A stretch of DNA of 64,000 nucleotides from a bacterium. GTDB taxonomy: Bacteria; Zixibacteria; MSB-5A5; GN15; FEB-12. Position 1 is the stretch's first letter; the number at the start of each line of letters is the position of its first letter. A program made the translations under genes and the position numbers. The notes under the pieces were generated by a model, which searched no databases, was not told the origin of the DNA, and saw nothing but the letters and a program-made list of their open reading frames with translations. Shown one piece after another: positions 9,275 to 17,143 of the stretch. The DNA lies in assembly GCA_020444475.1 (NCBI GenBank), contig JAHLKV010000002.1:62001-126000 (forward strand), given 5' to 3'.

Positions 9275-9319
9275 GTTAATCAATGTTATGGAATGTTAAT
9301 AGATGTTAAACGAGTGTTG
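9275..9319. promoter_or_regulatory. Tandem GTTA direct repeats, probable OmpR-type operator
   Basis: GTTA recurs at 9275-9278, 9285-9288, 9295-9298 and 9305-9308, exactly 10 bp apart. The last three share ATGTTA, and a weaker TGTT follows at 9315-9318, 11 bp further on. Direct repeats spaced by one helical turn are the classic binding architecture of OmpR/PhoB-class regulators, and such a regulator is encoded next door at 11081-11773. The array is in the 151-bp gap between the PDZ-NEW3-ABC operon and the kinase gene, so it could control both. The repeats are seen directly; the binding protein is inferred. Confidence 0.65.
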
Positions 9320-9337
9320 CCTGAGTGGGCGGCTGCG

Positions 9338-9343
9338 TATATT
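9338..9343 (+). promoter_or_regulatory. Candidate -10 element of the kinase-regulator operon
   Basis: TATATT lies eight bases before the ATG at 9351, so transcription would begin at or next to the start codon (a leaderless or near-leaderless message). No good -35 is present; the GTTA repeat array ends where one should be, which fits an activator-dependent promoter. This is a candidate only. Confidence 0.35.
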
Positions 9344-9350
9344 GGATGCG

Positions 9351-11084
9351 ATGCTACTGAAGAAGAAAAACGTATCGGGATTTGTGCTGCTGATCGCCGC
9401 TGCGCTCTTTGGGCTCCTGATCGTCCAGGCCATCCTGCTTGCGGAGGCGTTTGCCTCACGCGAGACCGCCCTGAGACGAAACGTACTGGCCGTGATAGGG
9501 GCAGTGGCGCAGAAGATGGCTACCCGGGAGGTCATCTCGTTCGCTCTCGAGGCCGACACCCTCCTGTCCGTGGTGGACAGTTTGCAGACGATGATCACGG
9601 TGAATGTGTCCGACGACCGGATTGTCGGGGACTCTCTCGCGAAGCTGCTCCTGACGTCGGATTCGAGCGCAACCAACGCGCCGCTATCACCGGTCTGGGT
9701 CGAAAACGACACGCTTGGATTCCGTACCGACTCGACCAGCCGACTGCGGCTGGAGTCCATCGATCCCATAAGCGGCGCTCACCTGCTCGTCCTCGACACC
9801 GTCTGCACTCCCGGAGAGCACTTCTACAGCCTGGCTGATCTTGATCTTGCGAAGGGTGATCTTTTCCTGAAGGCGTCGGTTGACAACCGTTCCATCGTGT
9901 ATCGAACGTCTCGCGATCTGCCCGCCCGGGTACTTAATCTGGAAACGGATGGAACGGCGCACCGGTCGGTAGCCATGCATATCGTAGCCGGACTTCGGGA
10001 TGTAGAGCTGCAGCCGATAGAGTCCCGGGTCAACCTCGGTGAACTGGATTCGGTACTGGCCGGACAGCTTCGCGAGGCGGACATCGACCTCGATTACTCG
10101 CTCGCCGTCATAGACAGCCGGGACTCCGTGCGGATGGTATCGGACTCGAACGCTCTGGCGTCGCTGGTGCGCTCGGATTTTCGCGCGCCACTTTTTCCCC
10201 AGAGTTTCCTGTCGGAGCCGGCTGACCTGGTCTTGTACTTCCCGGGGCGAACGGCTTGGGTGTTTCGGCAGATGCTCCCCCTGGCGGTACCATCGGCAAT
10301 TCTCATCATCATAATCGTCGGCTGTTTCGTCTACTCCATCCGCACGATCCTGACACAGCGACGATTCGCAACCCACGTGGCGGACTTCATTGCCAACATG
10401 ACGCACGAGTTCAAGACACCGCTCTCGACCGTACGGCTGGCGTGTGAGGCGATCGCCAAAGACAGTGTGCTCGCCGATCGGGAACAGATACTCAGATTCA
10501 ACGACACCATCCTCAGAGAATCCCTGCGTATGAAAGATCAGGCGGAGAAGATCCTTCAGATCACTGAGTTCGAGGAAGGCAACGTACGTCTCACCCTGGA
10601 AGACCTGGACCTGAATCAGCTCGTACGATCGTGTATCGAGAGCATCCGACTGCAAGTCGCATCGAGTGGCGGGCGGCTGGAGGTCGAGATCGGTGAGACG
10701 CCGTTGATCGTTCGGGCAGACCGCTTCCATCTGGCCCATGCCGTAAGCAATATCCTGGACAATGCCGTGAAATACTCTCGAGAGTCGCCGCAGATACTCG
10801 TGAGAGTCCGCTCCGATCAGCCGGTCCGTCGCGCGACCCTGTCCATTAGAGACAACGGTATCGGTATGGAAAAAGAACACGCAAAAAGAGCGTTCGAGAA
10901 GTACTACCGGGTACCGCAAGGGAATGTCCACAATGTGAAGGGGTTCGGCCTGGGTCTGAGCTACGTGAAGCAAGTGGTCGATTCGCACGGCGGTGAAGTG
11001 CGTATCTTCAGCGAGCCCGATGAGGGCACCGAGATCGAGATTGGACTGCCCGCGGTCCACAGTCGGGAGGCGGACCAGCGATGA
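9351..11084 (+). CDS. Sensor histidine kinase
   Basis: 577 aa from ATG 9351. A further in-frame ATG at 9303 would overlap the repeat array and add a tail before the first helix, so I prefer 9351. The order is: N-terminal membrane helix (VLLIAAALFGLLIVQAIL), a periplasmic sensor domain of ~270 residues with no recognised fold, a second helix (SAILIIIIVGCFVYSI), then the kinase core with H box ANMTHEFKTPLSTV, N box NILDNAVKYS, G1 RDNGIGM and G2 GFGLGLSYV. The stop overlaps the response regulator start by 4 bp. The large periplasmic domain and the divergent envelope operon suggest it senses an envelope signal. Confidence 0.93.
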   Translation: MLLKKKNVSGFVLLIAAALFGLLIVQAILLAEAFASRETALRRNVLAVIGAVAQKMATREVISFALEADTLLSVVDSLQTMITVNVSDDRIVGDSLAKLLLTSDSSATNAPLSPVWVENDTLGFRTDSTSRLRLESIDPISGAHLLVLDTVCTPGEHFYSLADLDLAKGDLFLKASVDNRSIVYRTSRDLPARVLNLETDGTAHRSVAMHIVAGLRDVELQPIESRVNLGELDSVLAGQLREADIDLDYSLAVIDSRDSVRMVSDSNALASLVRSDFRAPLFPQSFLSEPADLVLYFPGRTAWVFRQMLPLAVPSAILIIIIVGCFVYSIRTILTQRRFATHVADFIANMTHEFKTPLSTVRLACEAIAKDSVLADREQILRFNDTILRESLRMKDQAEKILQITEFEEGNVRLTLEDLDLNQLVRSCIESIRLQVASSGGRLEVEIGETPLIVRADRFHLAHAVSNILDNAVKYSRESPQILVRVRSDQPVRRATLSIRDNGIGMEKEHAKRAFEKYYRVPQGNVHNVKGFGLGLSYVKQVVDSHGGEVRIFSEPDEGTEIEIGLPAVHSREADQR

Positions 11085-11773
11085 GCCGGCGAACGATACT
11101 TCTGCTCGAAGATGATGAATCGCTGGGCATGGTCCTCCGGGAGCACCTGCAGATGAACGGGTTCGAAGTCATCTGGGAGCGCGATGGGGCGTCCGGTTCT
11201 ACGGTGTTTGCTGAGCGACCGTTTGACCTCTGTCTGGTCGATATCATGATGCCCCGGAAGGATGGTATCACCTTCGCCCGGGAAGTGCGGCAGGACGATG
11301 TCGCGACGCCGATAATTTTCCTGACCGCCAAGTCGCTGAGAGAAGATCGAATCGAAGGCTTCAAGGCGGGATGCGACGATTATGTCACGAAGCCGTTTTC
11401 GATAGAGGAACTTCTCCTCCGGATCGAAGCCGTCCTGCGCAGGAGCGGTGGCGCTGCGGGTACCGCCGGGGAGACAAAATTTGCGATCGGTGGTTTCAAA
11501 TTCGACTCGACGCGCCAGGTGCTCAGTCGGGGCGATAGCGAGCGCAAGCTGACGACCAAGGAATCCGATCTGCTGCGCATTTTATGTGAAAACATCAATC
11601 GCACCGTAACCAGGGAGTCGGCGCTCGATCGGGTGTGGCATGACAAGGGCTACTTCGCCGGCCGAAGTATGGACGTGTACATCTCAAAGCTGAGAAAGTA
11701 CCTCTCCGATGATCCGCGAGTCGAGATCATCGGCGTTCACGGTGAGGGTGTTCGGCTGGTCGTGCGCGATTGA
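11081..11773 (+). CDS. OmpR/PhoB-family response regulator
   Basis: 230 aa. The receiver domain (~1-120) has the acidic pair in LLEDDES, the phospho-acceptor Asp54 in LVDIMMP, LTAK and the conserved Lys in VTKPFS. The C-terminal winged helix (~130-228) shows LTTKESDLLRILCEN, TRESALDRVW and RSMDVYISKLRKYL, the recognition helix of trans_reg_C proteins. Its ATG overlaps the kinase stop (ATGA), so the pair is co-translated. It is the likely ligand of the repeats at 9275-9319. Confidence 0.95.
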   Translation: MSRRTILLLEDDESLGMVLREHLQMNGFEVIWERDGASGSTVFAERPFDLCLVDIMMPRKDGITFAREVRQDDVATPIIFLTAKSLREDRIEGFKAGCDDYVTKPFSIEELLLRIEAVLRRSGGAAGTAGETKFAIGGFKFDSTRQVLSRGDSERKLTTKESDLLRILCENINRTVTRESALDRVWHDKGYFAGRSMDVYISKLRKYLSDDPRVEIIGVHGEGVRLVVRD

Positions 11774-11783
11774 ACTCGAGCGA

Positions 11784-12260
11784 TTACTCGGTGAGTGGAT
11801 GATCCTGTCCCCAGGCATCGCGAGCAACTCGCCACTTGCCGTCGGCATCGCGGTGATAAATCACCAGTCCCCAGCCGGTATCCTCATAAACCGAGCCATC
11901 TTCCAGCGAGGTGTCGGTCGACTTGTACGAATAGCGCTCGAACGCCCACTCCCCCGCGACCACAAATTCATCGACCGTCTTCACCCAGTGGGTCTGGTAC
12001 GCCGCCAGGTATCCTTCGAGCCAGGGCATGAGCGCCTGCTTCCCTTCCATGACCGGCGAATTGGGGGCCATGAACACGACGTCATCAGTAAACATCTCCA
12101 GAAGCGAATCGAGATCGTTTGAATTGATCGCGGCGACGTAGTTTTCGTGAGCCTGATGGGCGGCGGGATCGATAGCGGCATGGTCCGCACTCTGATCGGC
12201 GGCCTGCTGACTGCAGCCGGCAATGAAGATGACGGCAAGAGCGGCTAAAATCGTACGCAT
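11784..12260 (-). CDS. SnoaL/DUF4440-like lipoprotein
   Basis: 158 aa. The signal MRTILAALAVIFIAGC ends in a textbook lipobox (IAGC). The mature part has the NTF2-like fold pattern of DUF4440/SnoaL proteins: AHENYVAAINSNDLDSLLEMF, then DDVVFMAPNSP, then an exposed sheet ending DGKWRVARDAW. Such domains bind or convert small molecules, but the substrate cannot be predicted here. It ends 10 bp from the response regulator and is convergent to it. Confidence 0.88.
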   Translation of the reverse strand: MRTILAALAVIFIAGCSQQAADQSADHAAIDPAAHQAHENYVAAINSNDLDSLLEMFTDDVVFMAPNSPVMEGKQALMPWLEGYLAAYQTHWVKTVDEFVVAGEWAFERYSYKSTDTSLEDGSVYEDTGWGLVIYHRDADGKWRVARDAWGQDHPLTE

Positions 12261-12784
12261 GCTGAGGTACTCCCTTCATTATTGGTGTGAGATCCCAACA
12301 TAGAGTATTGCTATCCATAAACACAACACCAAAGATGGGGATTTTATTCGGGTCTATCGTGGTGATAGGCGTAAATCGGGTCTGTTATTGTCCACTTATC
12401 GGAGCGTGATACGAACGTGTGGGAAGACCCTGCCTTCGAGCTGAAGTTCGGTTGTACCGGACGTTTTCCTGTGATCGTTGGTGAGTGGATTCACCGATAG
12501 AAAGAGAGACGCCGATCTCATCCGTGAAAAAGCGAGAATGGGCGTTGATACTCGTACCGTCGAAACTACCATCGTTGAGGTGGTACCCGCCGGGTATTAC
12601 GGACAAACCGCTTTGGTTGGTATCGCCTGCGTTCGGGCCGCTTCAGTGCGGTGGGCGTGGTTTCGACTATCCATGGCAATGACACGTTCCGGGGGCGGCA
12701 TCCCGGAATGCAGAACGCCGGCTATCTCTTGAGATAGCCGGCGTTCCGGTGTCGGGTCGTGATGTATGTGCAGGGATCTGTCTG
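12261..12784. other. Gene-free stretch with one strong hairpin
   Basis: About 520 bp lie between the SnoaL-like lipoprotein start and the fasciclin gene end. Short frames on both strands lack Shine-Dalgarno sequences and family features. The only structure I can support is the inverted repeat at 12713-12746. Confidence 0.5.
12713..12746 (-). terminator. Perfect 16-bp inverted repeat downstream of fasciclin gene
   Basis: GAACGCCGGCTATCTC at 12713-12728 is followed after two bases by its exact complement at 12731-12746. It begins 38 bp past the stop of the fasciclin gene, the usual place for a terminator, but no T-run follows on the minus strand. It may work by another route, for example as an mRNA 3' stabiliser. 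Confidence 0.5.
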
Positions 12785-13825
12785 CTACGGGAGCAAGACG
12801 CCATCGATAACGTGGATGACGCCGTTGCGAGCTTTGATATCGACCGCAATCACGTTGGCGTCGTTGACCTTGACCCCGCCGTCCACCGTGATCTCCACGG
12901 TGCCGCCGTTGGCCATGGTCGCTTCAGTAAGGTTCACGACGTCGGCTGCGAAGAGGGTACCCGGAGTCACGTGGTACAGGAGAATGTTAGCCAGCGTTTC
13001 CGGATCATTGAGCAACGCCGGGATGGTACCGGCCGGCAGGGCGGCAAAAGCACCTTCGGTCGGAGCGAAGACGGTGAACGGACCCGAGCGCCGCAGGGTG
13101 CCATCGAGATCGGCAGCCTTGACCGCTGTGGTCAAGGTCTCAAGACCGGCAAGGCGGGCTACGGTGTAGATCGAAAGATAGCGGGTCAGCCAGTTCAACC
13201 GACCTTCGACGATAGCCTGGGACACCCAGCCTCCACCTATACGGTAGCCCCAGAACCAGGAGGCAGCCTTCGGCATGGCCTCGCCGGCGGCAGACGCTTC
13301 GGAGGCAGGGATGATAACGGCGTCGATCACGTGAATGATACCGTTGGTGGTTTCGATATCGGTGATTATGACATTGGCGTTGTCAATCATCACACCACCT
13401 TCGCTGGTGATGGAGATGGTGACTTCGGCGCCATTGAGCGTAGCGACGCTGGACAGGGCAGCCACCTGCTCGGCGGTGACAGCACCCGGAACAACGTGAT
13501 AGGTGAGAATCGCCGTCAGGGCATCGATATCAGCAAGCAGTGCCTCCACGGTGCCGGCCGGAAGCGCGGCAAATGCGGAATCGGTCGGTGCAAAGACGGT
13601 CAGCGGGCCTTCACCCTTAAGAGCGTCAACCAGATCGGCGGCCTCAGCGGCAGCCAAGAGGGTGGTGAATCGTCCATCCGCAGCAGCGGTTTCTACAATA
13701 TCAAGCGTCGGGGCGGAGTTCATGCCGTTCGAGACCGGGTTGTTGTCGTCATCGCTGCAGCCGACCATCGCCATCGCAAGCACGGCCATCAGGGCCACCG
13801 TCAGTTTGGATTTCTTCGTAAACAT
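12785..13825 (-). CDS. Two-domain fasciclin (FAS1) lipoprotein
   Basis: 346 aa with a lipoprotein signal (LMAVLAMAMVGC, lipobox MVGC). Two FAS1 domains follow. The first is at ~45-175, with GPLTVFAPTDSAFAALP (H1 box), ILTYHVVPG and GIIHVIDAVIIP (H2 box). The second is at ~215-346, with GPFTVFAPTEGAFAALP, ILLYHVTPG and GVIHVIDGVLLP. FAS1 proteins mediate surface adhesion or bind lipophilic ligands. It is downstream of a DUF378 membrane-protein gene on the same strand (56-bp gap). Both are divergent from the B12-dependent regulator at 14358, so light control is possible (inference). Confidence 0.95.
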   Translation of the reverse strand: MFTKKSKLTVALMAVLAMAMVGCSDDDNNPVSNGMNSAPTLDIVETAAADGRFTTLLAAAEAADLVDALKGEGPLTVFAPTDSAFAALPAGTVEALLADIDALTAILTYHVVPGAVTAEQVAALSSVATLNGAEVTISITSEGGVMIDNANVIITDIETTNGIIHVIDAVIIPASEASAAGEAMPKAASWFWGYRIGGGWVSQAIVEGRLNWLTRYLSIYTVARLAGLETLTTAVKAADLDGTLRRSGPFTVFAPTEGAFAALPAGTIPALLNDPETLANILLYHVTPGTLFAADVVNLTEATMANGGTVEITVDGGVKVNDANVIAVDIKARNGVIHVIDGVLLP

Positions 13826-13881
13826 CTTTCGTTTCCTTTCGTTAATCGATTCTATTGCTCAGCTTTTTTTGCTTTCAGTTC

Positions 13882-14097
13882 TTAGGCCGTTGCAGGCGAC
13901 CAGCGACGCTGGATAGCCTTCCACTGCATCGCCTGATAGATCGCCGACAGACCGACCAGCGCGTAGACGACCCGTGACAGCCAGGCGCCGTCGCCAAAAA
14001 TCGTAGCTACGAGATCAAAGTTGAAAATGCCCACCAGCCCCCAGTTCAGGCCGCCGACTACCAGCAGCAAAGCGACGATTACATCGAGATTCTTCAT
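13882..14097 (-). CDS. DUF378 family small membrane protein
   Basis: 71 aa with two membrane helices. The family hallmark is the first helix and its loop (LLLVVGGLNWGLVGIFNFDLV), followed by WLSRVVYALVGLSAIYQAM. Function in the family is unknown. AGAGG-like purines stand upstream of the ATG. A minus-strand sigma70-like promoter (14156-14183) is ~60 bp upstream. The fasciclin gene follows after 56 bp, presumably on the same transcript. Confidence 0.93.
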   Translation of the reverse strand: MKNLDVIVALLLVVGGLNWGLVGIFNFDLVATIFGDGAWLSRVVYALVGLSAIYQAMQWKAIQRRWSPATA

Positions 14098-14155
14098 TGC
14101 ATCCTCCGAGAGAGTTCAGGTTTCTTCGTTCGTCTTGCTTTCTGTAACGAGACGA

Positions 14156-14183
14156 TGTATAGCATTGGTTCCGCTTTTGTCCA
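14156..14183 (-). promoter_or_regulatory. Sigma70-like promoter for DUF378-fasciclin unit
   Basis: On the minus strand TGGACA (14183-14178) and TATACA (14161-14156) are separated by 16 bp, with matches of 5/6 and 4/6 to consensus. It is about 48 bp from the oppositely directed promoter at 14231-14259, so a single bound regulator could govern both. Confidence 0.5.
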
Positions 14184-14230
14184 GAAATACTGAGATTTTG
14201 GGCATAATTCGGCGCGGCTACGATAATCTC

Positions 14231-14259
14231 TTGACATAGAGCACTTTAACTCATATCCT
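14231..14259 (+). promoter_or_regulatory. Sigma70-like promoter for CarH-type regulator
   Basis: A perfect TTGACA at 14231-14236 and TATCCT at 14254-14259 are separated by 17 bp. The predicted leader to ATG 14358 is ~90 nt and strikingly AT-rich in its last 50 bases. Confidence 0.6.
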
Positions 14260-14308
14260 TAGGTGAGCAAGAGGTTCCGCTGGTTGATTTTCCGGGAACA
14301 ATGGCTCC

Positions 14309-14328
14309 TATTAATTGGTATATTAATT
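14309..14328. repeat. TATTAATT direct repeat, possible operator
   Basis: TATTAATT at 14309-14316 and again at 14321-14328 (12-bp period) lies in the leader of the CarH-type regulator. The block is also roughly palindromic (CTATTAAT ... ATTAATTAG). It could be an autoregulatory site or only an AT-rich tract. Confidence 0.35.
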
Positions 14329-14357
14329 AGACAAAATAATAACAAATTAGGAAGTTA

Positions 14358-15308
14358 GTGATGGATTATGGACATCCGATACGACTGGTCGCCCTGCGCA
14401 CTGGCCTATCGCCCCACCTTATAAGGATGTGGGAACGACGATACGGCGCAGTGAGACCGGAAAGGACTGAAACCGGCCGGCGGGTATACTCTGATGAAGA
14501 TATCAGGCGGCTAAGCCTCTTGCGGCAGGCCACCCTGATCGGCGAGTCAATCGGCCAGATTGCGAATTTGAATGGCGATGAACTGGCGCGCCTGGTGGCC
14601 GATGCCAAAGGGACCATCCCGTCGAGCGCACCAGCGAGTCCGGCTGACCGCACCGGCGCCACCTATCATCGTGAGTTGTGCCTGGAGGCCATACGGAACA
14701 TGGACTCCGTCAACCTGGAGCTGCGTCTGCTGACTGCCTCGGTTGCCATGGGCCAGCAGCCGTTTCTCGAGGACGTTCTTCAACCGTTGCTGCACCGCAT
14801 TGGCGAAGAATGGCGCGATGGAAACATGAAAGTAGCTCATGAGCACGTGGCTTCAGCTGTGATTCGATCGCTGCTGGGAACCATGTTTGTCAACTCTCGT
14901 ACCAACAGCACGGGACCGCTTCTCATAAGCGGCACCCCTGCCGGTCAGATACACGAATTCGGTGCGCTCATGGCATCGGTTACGGCGGCCGCCAACGGTT
15001 GGCGGACTGTGTACCTGGGTCCGAATCTACCGGCTGAAGATATTGCCGACGCGGTGGCTCGACACCAGCCCGATGCGGTCGCGCTGAGCATCGTCTACCC
15101 GTCCGATGACGCCCGCATTCCGATTGAGCTCCGCAAACTGGCTCGCCTGATCGACAGGGATATTCCTTTGTTGATCGGCGGACGGTCATCGGAGGCGTAC
15201 GCCGAAGTCATACGTGAAATCGAGGCGGAAGTCATCACCGACCTGACCGACCTTCGCCACCGCCTGGCTTTGCTTCGATCCCGTCACGACGAGAATAAAG
15301 TCGGGTAG
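14358..15308 (+). CDS. CarH/LitR-type B12-dependent photoreceptor regulator
   Basis: 316 aa with three parts. A MerR-type helix-turn-helix is at residues 5-75 (PIRLVALRTGLSPHLIRMWERRYGAV region, with RRVYSDEDI). A four-helix cobalamin-cap domain is at ~100-180, and a Rossmann B12-binding domain at ~187-310. The cap shows the light-sensing motif W152-x9-E162-H163. The B12 domain carries H199xxG202, the cobalt-ligating histidine position of CarH, although the usual Glu two residues before it is Gln197. Family members bind adenosylcobalamin, repress DNA in the dark as tetramers and release it on illumination. The likely targets are its own gene and the divergent DUF378-fasciclin unit. No carotenoid gene is nearby, unlike classic carH loci. 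Confidence 0.88.
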   Translation: MMDYGHPIRLVALRTGLSPHLIRMWERRYGAVRPERTETGRRVYSDEDIRRLSLLRQATLIGESIGQIANLNGDELARLVADAKGTIPSSAPASPADRTGATYHRELCLEAIRNMDSVNLELRLLTASVAMGQQPFLEDVLQPLLHRIGEEWRDGNMKVAHEHVASAVIRSLLGTMFVNSRTNSTGPLLISGTPAGQIHEFGALMASVTAAANGWRTVYLGPNLPAEDIADAVARHQPDAVALSIVYPSDDARIPIELRKLARLIDRDIPLLIGGRSSEAYAEVIREIEAEVITDLTDLRHRLALLRSRHDENKVG

Positions 15309-15715
15309 TGCCGGACGCAGTGTGTCCCGTGGTATCTTTTGCCAGAGTCGCCTACTGCATCCGAGGTTTCCCCTTGGCTGATCGTGCCATTACCGTTTCG
15401 GCACAACTGACGGCGTTCATCGTCCGGTGACGCCGGCACCGCGACCGTCATGGCCCCGTACTCTTTCGATGTATCCGACGCCTCCAGAACAATGCGGAAG
15501 CGTGGGAAGGCAGACATGAAGAAGCGCCCCATTACCGGCCTCACCAATCGCCTGCGAGCTTTGTTACTCCGGTTCGGTCTCGCTATACAGCCATCGAAGG
15601 AAGGCGCTGAAGAACAGTCGGGCACGAACGTGACAAAGAGGCGAATGCCCCTTGAGCGCCATGAGAAGGGCAGGTCATATAACCCCGCTTCTCCCTGAAC
15701 CACCGATCATCAACT
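15309..15715. other. Gene-free stretch
   Basis: About 400 bp lie between convergent genes. Open frames exist on both strands but have no start signal and no recognisable protein features. I see no terminator or repeat. Confidence 0.4.
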
Positions 15716-17143
15716 CTATTTGATCAATAGCATCTTCCGTGATTTCACGTAATCGCCCGCCTGAATCCTGTACAGGTAGACGCCGGTCGATACGGGCTTT
15801 CCACATTGATCGGTGCCATCCCATGTGACCCTGTAGGCACCCGCAGATTTCCTATCATTGACAAGCAACCTCACCCGACGGCCAAGTACATCGAAGATCT
15901 CGATGTTCACGTCGGAGCGATTCGGCAGACTGTACTCGATAGTCGTGACAGGATTGCATGGATTGGGATAGTTTTGCATCAGGAGAAAACGAGGCAGCAA
16001 CCATTCGTCATCCTCGCCAACATCAGTCACGATCCCGGGATCCGGACCCAGTTTGACCAGGTAAGCATCCAGACTGCCGGCTCCATAGGAGTATGTCTGT
16101 CCGGCAACGATATAGCCGCTGTCGGTGGTTGCTACGATACAGGAAGGGATTTCGTTCATGTCACCTCCCAGCGTCTTGGTCCACAGTGTATCGCCACCGG
16201 CATCCGTTCTTACTATCCAGATCTGGAGACTCGACACGCCATCCGGTGGATACATGGTGCCCGCCACGACGAATCCACCATCAAGAGTCTGCTTGAGGGA
16301 ATATGCGTATTCATCATACTCGATTCCGTAATTCCGCTCCCAGAGAATCTCTCCGAGTTCGTCCAGACGCAATAGTCTGAAATCGTACCCCTTAAGATAA
16401 TAGGTATCTTCACCAACGGCCGCATATCCGCCATCATCGAGTTGCACAACCGATTTTCCGGACGAGCCCGCGTGAACTTGCGTCCATGTCGAATCGCCGT
16501 TGTGATCCAGTTTCAGCAACAGGAGCCCGTCGCCTACCACCATCGCGCCGCTGTCAGACGTGGCTATTATCTGGTATAGGTGACGGGGACAGCTGATCGT
16601 CACTTCATTGAGCAGGAGCCCATCCGGGTCGATCTTCCAGATGTACCACTCTCCGTTGCCCAGTCCATAGTTTAGTATCAGGTAGTTTCCGTCCAGCAAT
16701 CGGCACATGCCGACTGGCGACTCGCCAATCGACTCATATCCGTATACATTCGACCAGATGGTTCCTCCGTCCTGATTTAGTCTCAAAACATACGCATCGG
16801 TGCCGTTCGGCAGAAACGACTCTTCAGGTCCGCACACCAGGAATCCTCCGTCGCTGGTGACCAGCACGGACATAGCGACATCGTTCTGATCACCCCCGAA
16901 AGTGGCGTCCCACATGCAATTACCATCGAGGTCGGTTTTGATAACATAAAAGTCATGTTCGTAAGTCCCCGGTGCGTAGTTTCCGGCAACGACATAACCA
17001 ATGCCTGCTATCTCTGCAACGCAATTGGCATAGTCGGCATCTTCACCGCCGAAAGTTCTCTCCCATTCAATTACCGGCGCTTCAGCAAAGAGCACCGCCG
17101 GCAATAAACAGACATACACTGCCATGACAAGATACTTACACAC
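15716..17143 (-). CDS. Secreted beta-propeller-like protein with C-terminal sorting domain
   Basis: 475 aa from GTG 17143, chosen because TTGGAGG stands 6 bases upstream and MCKYLVMAVYVCLLPAVLFA is a clean signal peptide. The body contains about six repeats of ~50 residues with the theme GGxxxDxAxS/C followed by DGGYVVAG and then D/N-L-W-T-x-T-x-G. This is the tandem pattern of delayed-transport beta-propellers found in FCB secreted proteins. The last ~85 residues are a sorting module: QNYPNPCNPVTTIEYSLP, FDVLGRRVRLLV, then STGVYLYR and SRKMLLIK. It is probably exported to the cell surface or medium by a type IX-like route. No secretion machinery gene lies in the window. Its substrate or ligand is unknown. 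Confidence 0.85.
   Translation of the reverse strand: MCKYLVMAVYVCLLPAVLFAEAPVIEWERTFGGEDADYANCVAEIAGIGYVVAGNYAPGTYEHDFYVIKTDLDGNCMWDATFGGDQNDVAMSVLVTSDGGFLVCGPEESFLPNGTDAYVLRLNQDGGTIWSNVYGYESIGESPVGMCRLLDGNYLILNYGLGNGEWYIWKIDPDGLLLNEVTISCPRHLYQIIATSDSGAMVVGDGLLLLKLDHNGDSTWTQVHAGSSGKSVVQLDDGGYAAVGEDTYYLKGYDFRLLRLDELGEILWERNYGIEYDEYAYSLKQTLDGGFVVAGTMYPPDGVSSLQIWIVRTDAGGDTLWTKTLGGDMNEIPSCIVATTDSGYIVAGQTYSYGAGSLDAYLVKLGPDPGIVTDVGEDDEWLLPRFLLMQNYPNPCNPVTTIEYSLPNRSDVNIEIFDVLGRRVRLLVNDRKSAGAYRVTWDGTDQCGKPVSTGVYLYRIQAGDYVKSRKMLLIK

Noticed and set aside
9687-11060. Long open frame of 457 codons on the minus strand, opposite the histidine kinase
   Set aside because: Antisense to a well-supported kinase with full motifs; its own product has no domains or start signal. 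Similar antisense frames oppose the genes at 37267-38856 and 38858-40234.
12749-13885. 378-codon plus-strand frame opposite the fasciclin gene
   Set aside because: The antisense of two FAS1 domains explains its length; the product has no features.
14140-14180. ECF-sigma promoter (GGAAC / CGTC) for the DUF378 unit
   Set aside because: The spacing between the two boxes is about 13 bp, shorter than the ~16-17 bp typical of ECF promoters.
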